The notes under the pieces were generated by a model. It had not been told where the DNA came from and made no database searches. It worked only from the letters and a program-made list of their open reading frames with translations. Shown here in pieces: positions 1 through 7,500 of a DNA stretch of 16,324 nt. This stretch comes from Methylacidiphilum sp. (GTDB lineage Bacteria > Verrucomicrobiota > Verrucomicrobiia > CAIQCK01): NCBI GenBank assembly GCA_020718125.1, contig DYDC01000029.1, positions 1 through 16,324 of the forward strand, read 5' to 3'. Both the position numbers and the translations under genes were made by a program. The stretch's first letter is position 1; each line of letters opens with the position of its first letter.

Positions 1-11
1 TATTCTCGTCC

Positions 12-24
12 GTCCCTCCGGGAC
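12..24 (-). terminator. Possible weak terminator hairpin after cutA
   Basis: A 5-bp GC-rich inverted repeat (GTCCC / GGGAC around a 3-base loop) lies 18 bases past the stop codon of cutA. There is no T-tract after it on the minus strand, so intrinsic termination is only a guess from position and stem. Confidence 0.25.
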
Positions 25-42
25 TTGATCGTGGTGCGTGTG

Positions 43-375
43 TCAAGTTGCGCTCAGGCTCGCATCCACCCAGCGCAGGTAATCCCGCTGGCCCGCGGCC
101 AGCGGCAACGCGATGATTTCCGGCACGGCATAACTGTGCAGCCGCTTCACCGCGCGCTCAATGGCGCCGAACCGCCCGCGCCGCGTCTTCATCATCATCA
201 GGCATTCACGCGACCGCTCGACCTTGCCCTGCCACCAGTAGTGGCTCTCGACGCCGGGCAGCAGGATGACGCACGCCACCAGACGTTCCTTCAACAACGC
301 CCGGCCGATCCGCCGCGCCTCCGCGGGCGAACTCGCGGTGACCAGGACAACACAATAGGCAGTCGCAGCATTCAT
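43..375 (-). CDS. cutA: CutA-type divalent cation tolerance protein
   Basis: CutA proteins are small trimeric cytoplasmic proteins linked to copper and divalent metal tolerance; their precise biochemical role is unsettled. The 110-residue product has the usual family length. It shows the family landmarks in order: an N-terminal strand ending in VTASSP (12-17), the ERLVACV segment with the conserved Cys (30-36), HYWWQGKVE (45-53), and HSYAVPEIIALPL near 80-92. The ATG start overlaps the stop of the upstream phosphatase gene as ATGA, so it is the last gene of the mnmA-HAD-cutA operon and is probably translated by coupling. Family assignment is firm; role in this organism is inference. Confidence 0.93.
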   Translation of the reverse strand: MNAATAYCVVLVTASSPAEARRIGRALLKERLVACVILLPGVESHYWWQGKVERSRECLMMMKTRRGRFGAIERAVKRLHSYAVPEIIALPLAAGQRDYLRWVDASLSAT

Positions 376-947
376 GGCAGTTCCTCGATAATGTTCAGCA
401 GTTCCTCCAGCCGGTGGACGGCATAGTCCGCTTCATGCGCCCACTCCGGCACCCGGTCGTTGACAAACAACGCCGTCTTGGAGCCGGCGCTCCGGCCGCT
501 GCGGATGTCGTGGATGTAATCGCCCACCATGAGGATGTCCGCAGTCGCGAGGCCCCACTCGCGCGCCAGCCGCAGCACCGGCTCCGGTGACGGCTTGTGC
601 GGCGCGTCCTCGCGCGTCAGCGCCGCGTCGAACCGCAGGCCGAACTTCGCGAGCACGGTCGCGACCGACTTGCGTGAGTTGCGCGTCAGAAGGCCCAGCT
701 TGATCCCGCGCGCGCGCAACGTCTCCAGCAGTTCGCGCGCGCCCGTCTGGAGTTCGGCGTTGACCGCGGCCTCTTCCTCAAAGCGATGCAGTATCTCCTC
801 CAAGCGTCGTCGCTCCTGTTCATCGGCCGACTTCAGGTGGTCCACGATATCGCCCGCCATGATGCCCATCTCGCGGCGCATCGCTTGAAAATCAATTCGT
901 GGCGCCGTCAACGTGCCATCCATGTCAAAGATAACGCCTCGGATCAT
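372..947 (-). CDS. HAD-superfamily hydrolase, phosphoglycolate phosphatase-like
   Basis: The 191-residue product is a haloacid dehalogenase-type phosphatase. Visible motifs: motif I DMDGT with the nucleophile Asp8 and acid/base Asp10; motif II Thr88 in LLTRN; motif III Lys118 in HKPSPEP; motif IV GDYIHD with Asp143 and Asp147. A helical cap lies between residues about 20 and 75. The HKPSPEPVL and GDYIHD pattern resembles phosphoglycolate phosphatase (Gph) and related sugar-phosphate phosphatases, but substrate cannot be read from sequence. I chose the ATG at 947 over an in-frame ATG 18 bases upstream because it gives a 4-base ATGA overlap with the mnmA stop, mirrored at the 3' end with cutA. 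It may clear a metabolite or nucleotide by-product, but no link to tRNA thiolation is evident. Confidence 0.88.
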   Translation of the reverse strand: MIRGVIFDMDGTLTAPRIDFQAMRREMGIMAGDIVDHLKSADEQERRRLEEILHRFEEEAAVNAELQTGARELLETLRARGIKLGLLTRNSRKSVATVLAKFGLRFDAALTREDAPHKPSPEPVLRLAREWGLATADILMVGDYIHDIRSGRSAGSKTALFVNDRVPEWAHEADYAVHRLEELLNIIEELP

Positions 948-2047
948 TGTCGCTCCGGTATGCAATCGCCGGATGCGTCCAGAATCCAGCCGCCGCCCAG
1001 CAGCAAATCGCCCTCATAGAAAACCGCGGCCTGCCCCGGCGTAACCGCGCGCTCCGGCTCCGCGAACCGCACCCGGACGCGCTGGCCGCCCATTGCATCC
1101 AGCGGCTCAAGGACGGCTTCGCTGCCGCCATGCTGGCTGCGGATTTTGACCGTTGCCTCGCGCGGGCCGGCCAGCGATTCGATGCCGACCCAGTTGCAGC
1201 GCCCGACGACACATTCCGCGCGTGACAGTTCATCGGCGCCGCCGACGATCACTCGATTGTGAGCCGGGTCGAGGGCGGCTACATACATCGGCCGGCCGGC
1301 GGCAAAACCCAGGCCATGTCGCTGGCCGACGGTGAAAAACTCGATCCCCGGATGACGCCCCATCACGCGCCCCGCAGTATCCACAATGTCGCCCTCATGG
1401 GGGCCAACCCCTTGTTCCCTCAAGAACGGCCGGTAGTCCCTGGTGGTGACAAAACAAATCTCATGGCTCTCCTGCTTGGCCGCCACCTTCAGGCCGAGCC
1501 GGGCCGCAATCACCCGCGTTTCCTCCTTCGCCATCTCGCCCAGCGGGAACAGCGTGTGCGCGAGTTGTTCCTGACTCAACGAAAACAGGAAGTAGGACTG
1601 GTCCTTCCGCGGGTCGCGCCCCTTGCGGATGCGCTGGCGGTCCGCGCGTTCGACGATCGCATAGTGGCCCGTGGCAATGCAGTCCGCGCCCAGCAACCGC
1701 GATTTCTCCAGCAGCGTGCCGAATTTCAACTTCTCGTTGCACAACACGCACGGGTTGGGGGTCCGGCCCGCGCGGTATTCCGCCACGAAGTAATCAATGA
1801 CCTGCCGTTGAAAAGCGGCCTGCTCGTCCACGACGTAGTGGGCAATGCCGATCTGCCGCGCCACGGCTTGCGCATCCGACATGGCTTGTGGCCCGCAGCT
1901 TTGATCCTCCGCCCGGCTCATGCACTCCTGCGGCCAGAGCTTCATGGTGACACCAATGACCTCGTGCCCCTCCTCGCGCAGCCGCCACGCGGCCACGCTG
2001 GAGTCCACTCCACCGCTCATCCCAATAACCACGCGCGATTTCATCAT
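944..2047 (-). CDS. mnmA: tRNA-specific 2-thiouridylase MnmA
   Basis: MnmA adds the 2-thio group to the wobble uridine of tRNAs for Lys, Glu and Gln, using ATP to adenylate the base and a persulfide relay. Numbered from the second of two adjacent ATG codons (2044), the product has the PP-loop MSGGVDSS (9-16), the TPNPCVLCNEKLKF segment with candidate catalytic Cys102, and HEICFV with Cys197, matching the Cys pair near 102 and 199 in E. coli MnmA. FFTVGQRHGLGF and the C-terminal beta-barrel follow. Length about 366 residues is typical. An upstream in-frame ATG at 2092 is unlikely: it falls at the predicted transcription start, and family proteins begin just before the PP-loop. No clear Shine-Dalgarno precedes the start. 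First gene of a three-gene operon. Confidence 0.96.
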   Translation of the reverse strand: MMKSRVVIGMSGGVDSSVAAWRLREEGHEVIGVTMKLWPQECMSRAEDQSCGPQAMSDAQAVARQIGIAHYVVDEQAAFQRQVIDYFVAEYRAGRTPNPCVLCNEKLKFGTLLEKSRLLGADCIATGHYAIVERADRQRIRKGRDPRKDQSYFLFSLSQEQLAHTLFPLGEMAKEETRVIAARLGLKVAAKQESHEICFVTTRDYRPFLREQGVGPHEGDIVDTAGRVMGRHPGIEFFTVGQRHGLGFAAGRPMYVAALDPAHNRVIVGGADELSRAECVVGRCNWVGIESLAGPREATVKIRSQHGGSEAVLEPLDAMGGQRVRVRFAEPERAVTPGQAAVFYEGDLLLGGGWILDASGDCIPERQ

Positions 2048-2098
2048 GAACCAAGGTGAAAACCATGCCCGCCGTCCGTGCTGGGCTGACACGAACGT

Positions 2099-2127
2099 TC
2101 TATAGCGCGCGCCTTTGCCACTGTCCA
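2099..2127 (-). promoter_or_regulatory. Candidate sigma70-type promoter for mnmA operon
   Basis: On the minus strand TGGACA (-35, 2127-2122) and TATAGA (-10, 2104-2099) are separated by exactly 17 bases. This would start transcription near 2092 and give a leader of about 45 bases before the mnmA ATG. The -35 lies in the loop-proximal part of a long imperfect palindrome. Confidence 0.45.
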
Positions 2128-2141
2128 GTGGCGAAGGCGTG
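2108..2141. repeat. Long imperfect palindrome between mnmA and atpB
   Basis: Fifteen bases on each side of the tetraloop GTCC can pair, two of them as G-T. The core is GCCACT / AGTGGC, extended by CCTTT / GAAGG. It covers the -35 region of the candidate mnmA promoter and lies about 80 bases upstream of the candidate atp promoter, so it could be an operator, a transcript hairpin or a dispersed palindromic repeat. No copy was noticed elsewhere in the window. Confidence 0.6.
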
Positions 2142-2221
2142 ACGTGCCCCCGCTTTCTTGAGCCGGATTCCCCATCGCCCCTGAAGGCCGGTGCAGACCG
2201 CGAATGTTGGCGGAAAAGAAC

Positions 2222-2251
2222 TTGCGCCTTCTGCTCCGCATTTCCTATAGT
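2222..2251 (+). promoter_or_regulatory. Candidate promoter for ATP synthase operon
   Basis: TATAGT (2246-2251) is a good -10 match with TTGCGC (2222-2227) 18 bases upstream as a poor -35. Predicted start is near 2258, leaving a leader of about 20 bases that includes a run of six T before the atpB ATG. Assigned by position and -10 quality only. Confidence 0.4.
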
Positions 2252-2277
2252 CCGCGCGCTTTTTTCCTGAGAAACCC

Positions 2278-3084
2278 ATGGCAGCCGAACACGCCATACC
2301 GACGCACGCAGAGCCGCTGTTTGACATCGGCCCGCTCGCAGTCACCAACTCGATGATGGTGACGTGGGTGGTCACGCTGGCCATCGTGCTGGTCGTGCAG
2401 GCGGGCACGCGGCGGGTGAGGCTGGCGCCGACCGGTCTGCAGAACGTGTTGGAGTTCGTCGTCGAGTCGCTTTACGAGATGTTGGAGGGCATCATCGGGC
2501 CGGACTTTATCCGGCGGACATTCCCGTTTCTGGCGACGGTGTTCCTCTTCATCCTGGCCTGCAACTGGACGGGACTGGTTCCAGGGTTTGGCACCATCGG
2601 GTGGGGGGTGGCGGGCGAACACGGATTCACGGTGAAGCAGCCGCTTCTCCGCCCGACCAACGCCGACGTGAACATGACCATGTCCATGGCGGTCACGTTC
2701 ACGGTGCTGTGGTTGTTCTGGTATTACAAGGCCCACGGGGCCGTCGGCGCGCTCAAGCACCTGTTTGCGCCGAAGGGCGGGATGCGCGGCGCGATCCTGA
2801 TCGTGCTGGTGCCGGTGTTTATGTTCGTGGGGGTGCTGGAGTTGATTTCGATTTTCTTTGTCCGGCCGCTCGGCTTGAGCGTCCGTCTGTTCGGCAACGT
2901 GTTTGCCGGGGACAACCTGTTGGAAGCGATGAACCATATCGTGAAGTTCCCGCTTGATGTGTTGGCATTGCTGCCGTTTTACTTCCTGGAGTTGCTGGTG
3001 GGCATTGTGCAGGCGCTGGTGTTCATGTTGTTGTGCGCCGCGTTCACGACCGCCGCCATCATGCACGAGGAAGAAGGTCATTGA
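2278..3084 (+). CDS. atpB: F1Fo ATP synthase Fo subunit a
   Basis: Subunit a is the membrane stator that forms the two proton half-channels against the c-ring. The 268-residue product is strongly hydrophobic, with membrane segments around 26-42, 83-100, 135-152, 171-195 and a long C-terminal pair around 223-262. The key helix reads PLGLSVRLFGNVFAGD, placing the essential channel arginine at Arg203. The N terminus starts directly with a short periplasmic-type stretch and no signal peptide. It is the first atp gene; no atpI precedes it, since the next gene upstream is the divergent mnmA. The ATG is preceded only by a weak purine stretch (GAGAAA). Length and motifs are normal. Confidence 0.96.
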   Translation: MAAEHAIPTHAEPLFDIGPLAVTNSMMVTWVVTLAIVLVVQAGTRRVRLAPTGLQNVLEFVVESLYEMLEGIIGPDFIRRTFPFLATVFLFILACNWTGLVPGFGTIGWGVAGEHGFTVKQPLLRPTNADVNMTMSMAVTFTVLWLFWYYKAHGAVGALKHLFAPKGGMRGAILIVLVPVFMFVGVLELISIFFVRPLGLSVRLFGNVFAGDNLLEAMNHIVKFPLDVLALLPFYFLELLVGIVQALVFMLLCAAFTTAAIMHEEEGH

Positions 3085-3148
3085 GTCTTTTGGATTGCGC
3101 GCGACTGTCGCGCCGCAAACAAACGTCAGTCGAAGGAAAGGAAGCAAT

Positions 3149-3382
3149 ATGATTGATGCATCCATGCTGTTGGTCGCCGCGGAGACGGCGCTCTACAACG
3201 CGAAGTTCGCCGTAGCCATCGCCGGTTTCGGCTCGGCCATCGGCGTCGGCCTGGTCGGCTGGGGCGCCACCAACGCCATCGGCCGCAATCCCGGCGCGTT
3301 CGGCAAGATCTTGGTGATGGGCATTCTCGGCATGGCGTTCGCCGAGGCCATCGCGTTCTACGCGCTGTTCTTGGGCAACTAG
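3149..3382 (+). CDS. atpE: F1Fo ATP synthase Fo subunit c
   Basis: Subunit c forms the rotating proteolipid ring. The 77-residue product has two membrane helices (about 7-40 and 52-75), a glycine-rich first helix (GFGSAIGVGLVGWG), the polar loop IGRNPGA, and the ion-binding carboxylate Glu66 in GMAFAEAIAFYAL. The Gln in helix 1 and the Ser/Thr after the Glu that mark sodium-binding rings are absent (Val and Ala instead), so a proton-driven enzyme is inferred. The start is fixed by a strong purine-rich ribosome binding site (GGAAAGGAAG) a few bases upstream; a longer open frame running back into atpB is not coding. The strong site fits the need for many c copies per complex. Confidence 0.96.
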   Translation: MIDASMLLVAAETALYNAKFAVAIAGFGSAIGVGLVGWGATNAIGRNPGAFGKILVMGILGMAFAEAIAFYALFLGN

Positions 3383-3411
3383 CTCAGGCATCTTGACCGC
3401 AGCGACCCGCC

Positions 3412-3427
3412 CGGCCCGCAGGGGCCG
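3412..3427 (+). other. GC-rich hairpin between atpE and atpF
   Basis: A 6-bp stem (CGGCCC / GGGCCG with tetraloop GCAG) lies about 30 bases after the atpE stop in the 77-base gap before atpF. It could act as an mRNA stabiliser or partial attenuator that raises c over downstream subunits, but this is inference from position. Confidence 0.35.
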
Positions 3428-3459
3428 CGGCTGTTGTCTGGCCGGTCACGGGCGCTTTT

Positions 3460-3996
3460 ATGATCCCGATCATTCTGGCAGCAGCCGAGACACACCCGCC
3501 GGGGTTCTTCCAGCAGTTCGGCGTGGACTGGCCGCATTTCCTGGCGCAACTGATCACGTTCCTGATCGTGCTCTGGGTGCTGAAGCGATACGCCTACAAG
3601 CCGCTCCTCGACATGCTCGATGAGCGCAAACGGCGAATCGCCGAAAGCATGGCCCAGGCCGAGCAGATCAAGCGGGAACTGGCCATGGCACAGGAAGCGA
3701 GAGAGAAGATGCTCGCCGACGCGAACAAGCAGGCGCAGCAGTTTATTGACGAGGCCCGCGCCGCCGCGGCGCGCCAGGGCGACCAGCGCCTCCAACAGGC
3801 CATCGCGCAGGCGGAGCAGCTTATCGCCAAGGCCCGCGAAGCGACCGATCTGGACCGCCAGCGGATGATGGCCGAGCTGAAACGCGAGGTTGGCCGGCTG
3901 GTGATTGACACGACAGCGAAGGTCACCGGCAAGGTTCTCACGCCCCAGGACCAGCAGCGGCTGGCCGAGGAAACGGCGAAGCAACTGGCCGCTTGA
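3460..3996 (+). CDS. atpF: F1Fo ATP synthase Fo subunit b
   Basis: Subunit b is the peripheral stalk linking subunit a to delta/alpha. The 178-residue product has a short N terminus, one membrane helix (about 26-43, HFLAQLITFLIVLWVL), the typical junction KRYAYKPLLDMLDERKRRI, then a long Ala/Glu/Gln/Arg-rich helix to about 150 that would form the right-handed coiled coil, and a C-terminal segment for delta binding. Only one b-type gene is present, so a homodimer is expected. The ATG lies after a TTTT tract with no clear Shine-Dalgarno. The 77-base gap from atpE and the 9-base gap to atpH fit a polycistronic message. Confidence 0.95.
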   Translation: MIPIILAAAETHPPGFFQQFGVDWPHFLAQLITFLIVLWVLKRYAYKPLLDMLDERKRRIAESMAQAEQIKRELAMAQEAREKMLADANKQAQQFIDEARAAAARQGDQRLQQAIAQAEQLIAKAREATDLDRQRMMAELKREVGRLVIDTTAKVTGKVLTPQDQQRLAEETAKQLAA

Positions 3997-4005
3997 TAAT
4001 CCACG

Positions 4006-4398
4006 ATGACAACCCCACGCGAAGCCCGACGCATCGCGCGCGCGCTGTTCCGCGAGAGCTTCACCGACGGCCGGCTGGATGAGGCCAAGGTGCGGCAGGC
4101 GATCCAGCAGCTCGCCGCGGCCAAGCCGCGGATGCTCGTGGCGATCCTCAAGAGCTGCGAACGGCTGGTGCGGCTCGAAGTGGAGCGCAACACCGCCCGC
4201 GTCGAGAGCGCGGCGGAACTGGACGCCGGCCTGCGCGAGCGGCTGACGGCGCAGTTGCAGAAGATCTACCGGCGGCCCGTCGCGGCGGAGTTCCGCGTGA
4301 ACCCGGAGCTGCTCGGCGGCGTGCGCGTGCGGATCGGCAGCGACGTCTGGGACGGCAGCGTGTCGGGACGGTTGAGTGAGTTGAGTGCGGCTTTGTAA
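4006..4398 (+). CDS. atpH: F1 ATP synthase subunit delta, compact form
   Basis: Delta joins the peripheral stalk to the top of the alpha3beta3 head. The product has only 130 residues, against about 177 in E. coli. The C-terminal signature is clear: NPELLGGVRVRIGSDVWDGSVSGRLSEL (98-125 region), matching the LLGG-x-IRIGDxVxDGS pattern of the family. The N-terminal helical domain is shortened: it begins REARRIARALFRESF and lacks room for the usual six-helix bundle. I believe similarly compact delta subunits occur in other PVC bacteria, but that is memory rather than a search. The reading frame is intact with normal codon use, spaced 9 bases from atpF and 14 from atpA, so it is a functional short form rather than a truncation. 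Confidence 0.9.
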   Translation: MTTPREARRIARALFRESFTDGRLDEAKVRQAIQQLAAAKPRMLVAILKSCERLVRLEVERNTARVESAAELDAGLRERLTAQLQKIYRRPVAAEFRVNPELLGGVRVRIGSDVWDGSVSGRLSELSAAL

Positions 4399-4412
4399 AC
4401 GGAAAGAAGTTT

Positions 4413-5948
<1,536 letters not shown>

Positions 5949-5966
5949 GAGCCAACAGATTACAAA

Positions 5967-5993
5967 CTTGAGGTCGCAATTTGCGACCTCAAG
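5967..5993. repeat. 27-base palindrome upstream of the ORF6N gene
   Basis: Perfect 12-base arms, CTTGAGGTCGCA and TGCGACCTCAAG, flank ATT. It starts 18 bases past the atpA stop and ends 8 bases before the ATG of the ORF6N gene, so it covers the leader. It is almost identical to a second palindrome inside that gene; the arms differ at a single symmetric pair. It may be an operator, an mRNA hairpin or a copy of a mobile palindromic element. Confidence 0.85.
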
Positions 5994-6001
5994 AGCCGAG
6001 C

Positions 6002-6607
6002 ATGATCATGGCCTACGAAACAGCAATCCAGCGAGCGAGAAGGATCGAGAACCTGATCCTGACCGTTCGCGGCCAGCGGGTGATGCTGGATTCGGATCTG
6101 GCCAGGATTTACGGAGTGACGACCAAAAAGCTCAATCAGCAGTTGAAGCGGAACCATCTCCGGTTCCCGGAAGACTTCGCGTTTCAGCTTACAGCCCAAG
6201 AACTTGCAATCTTGAGGTCACAAAATGTGACCTCAAGATCTCACGGCGGTCGTCGTTTCCTGCCTTGGGTTTTCACCGAGCACGGCGCGATCATGCTCGC
6301 CAGCGTGCTCAACAGCCCGGTGGCTGTCCAAGCCAGCGTCCGCGTCGTTCGGGCGTTCGTGTTCATGCGCGAGCAACTGACGAAAGCCGGCCAGATCAGC
6401 ACCGCCGAAGTGGTGAAGAAGCTCGCCGAACTCGAAGGCCGCGTCGGCCAGCACGACGAGGCCATCCGGCTGATTTTCACGGCGCTGAGACAATTGCTGG
6501 AGCCGCCGCTGGCTGCCGACGACGAGCCGAAGGGGCCGATTGGTTTTCAAGTAAGAGAAAGGGGGCCGCGATACGTCATCCGGCCCCGACGATTCGCACA
6601 CAACTAG
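6002..6607 (+). CDS. ORF6N-domain DNA-binding protein inserted in the atp operon
   Basis: The 201-residue product carries an N-terminal ORF6N domain (about 12-125), a DNA-binding fold related to KilA-N and found in phage antirepressor-like proteins and scattered bacterial chromosomal genes. Recognisable pieces are VRGQRVMLDSDLARIYGV, TKKLNQQLKRN, RFPEDFAFQL, ILRSQNVTS, GGRRFLPWVFTEHG and IMLASVLNS. The C-terminal part (about 130-175) looks helical, possibly coiled coil, and the last 25 residues are basic. The start is ATG 6002, with a second in-frame ATG at 6008. It lies between atpA and atpG, only 2 bases before the atpG ATG. It has no role in ATP synthase; I infer an inserted selfish or phage-derived gene co-transcribed with the operon. 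Its DNA target is unknown, but the two palindromes are obvious candidates. Confidence 0.87.
   Translation: MIMAYETAIQRARRIENLILTVRGQRVMLDSDLARIYGVTTKKLNQQLKRNHLRFPEDFAFQLTAQELAILRSQNVTSRSHGGRRFLPWVFTEHGAIMLASVLNSPVAVQASVRVVRAFVFMREQLTKAGQISTAEVVKKLAELEGRVGQHDEAIRLIFTALRQLLEPPLAADDEPKGPIGFQVRERGPRYVIRPRRFAHN
6209..6239. repeat. In-frame palindrome within the ORF6N gene
   Basis: Fourteen-base arms (ATCTTGAGGTCACA and TGTGACCTCAAGAT) flank AAA. The core 27 bases match the upstream palindrome except at a symmetric pair and the centre. It encodes ILRSQNVTSR in the ORF6N domain. The symmetry is kept in both copies through a compensatory change (G-C to A-T), which suggests that the palindrome itself is under selection or is recently copied. 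Confidence 0.88.
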
Positions 6608-6609
6608 CC

Positions 6610-7488
6610 ATGGCGAGCACGCGCGATCTACGCCGACGCATCCGGTCGGTCAAGAGCACATCGCAGATCACCAAGGCGATGCAGATGGTGGCTGCCTCGA
6701 AGATGCGCAAGGCCCAGCAGGCCGCGCTCGCGGGGCGGCCCTACGCCGAGATGCTCAACACCGTGCTCGCGGAGGTCACCGGCAACCTTGGCGATTTCCA
6801 CCATCCGTTGCTGGAGGAACACCATACCGGCCGGCGCGCCGTCATCCTCATCACGACCGACCGCGGCCTCTGCGGCGCGCTCAACGGCAACATGCTCCGC
6901 CATGCCGCCGAACTGGATCGCGACACCACCGCGTTCATCTGCGCCGGCAGGAAGGGCGCGCAGTTCGTCGCCCGCACCAAGCGCCAGCTTGCCGCCGAGT
7001 TCACCTACAAGGACACGCCGAAGTTCGACGAGGCGCGCGCCATCACGAAGTTTGCAATGGACCTCTTCACGCGCGGCGAGGTGGACGACGTGAGCGTGCT
7101 GTTCACGAGCTTCGTTTCGACGCTGAACCAAAAGCCGGAGCTTCGGCCGTTGCTGCCGATAGGCGAACTGCAGGCCGTCGAGGCGGGCCTCGCCGTGCCG
7201 GAGACCGAAGCCGAGATGGTCCGCGGCGCGACGGAATACCTCTTTGAGCCGTCGGCGGACCAGGTGCTCGGCGCGTTGCTGCCGCACTACGCGAACTATC
7301 GCGTCTATCAGATGCTGCTCGAGGCAAAGGCCAGCGAGCACAGCGCGCGCATGGTGGCGATGAAGAACGCCACCGACAACGCGCAGCAGCTCGTGAAAGA
7401 CCTGACGCTCGAATACAACAAGATCCGCCAGGCCACCATCACGAAGGAACTCTTGGAGATCGCCACCGCGCAAATGGCGGTGGGTTGA
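6610..7488 (+). CDS. atpG: F1 ATP synthase subunit gamma
   Basis: Gamma is the central rotor shaft. The 292-residue product starts MASTRDLRRRIRSVKST and continues SQITKAMQMVAASKMRKAQ, the signature N-terminal helix. The mid-domain motif ITTDRGLCGALNGN (about 76-89) is present, and the C-terminal helix has NATDNAQQLVKDLTLEYNKIRQATITKELLEIATA. An open frame in phase extends far upstream, but it overlaps the ORF6N gene and is not coding. The ATG at 6610 matches the family start. No Shine-Dalgarno is visible: the bases before it are the 3' end of the ORF6N gene, so translation may depend on coupling with that gene, whose stop is 2 bases upstream. Confidence 0.95.
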   Translation: MASTRDLRRRIRSVKSTSQITKAMQMVAASKMRKAQQAALAGRPYAEMLNTVLAEVTGNLGDFHHPLLEEHHTGRRAVILITTDRGLCGALNGNMLRHAAELDRDTTAFICAGRKGAQFVARTKRQLAAEFTYKDTPKFDEARAITKFAMDLFTRGEVDDVSVLFTSFVSTLNQKPELRPLLPIGELQAVEAGLAVPETEAEMVRGATEYLFEPSADQVLGALLPHYANYRVYQMLLEAKASEHSARMVAMKNATDNAQQLVKDLTLEYNKIRQATITKELLEIATAQMAVG

Positions 7489-7500
7489 GGTTTGTGACAC

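Noticed and set aside
5968..6609. Upstream extension of atpG from a TTG inside the palindrome
   Set aside because: It overlaps the ORF6N gene in another frame, has no family similarity before MASTRDLRRRI, and would add over 200 residues to gamma.
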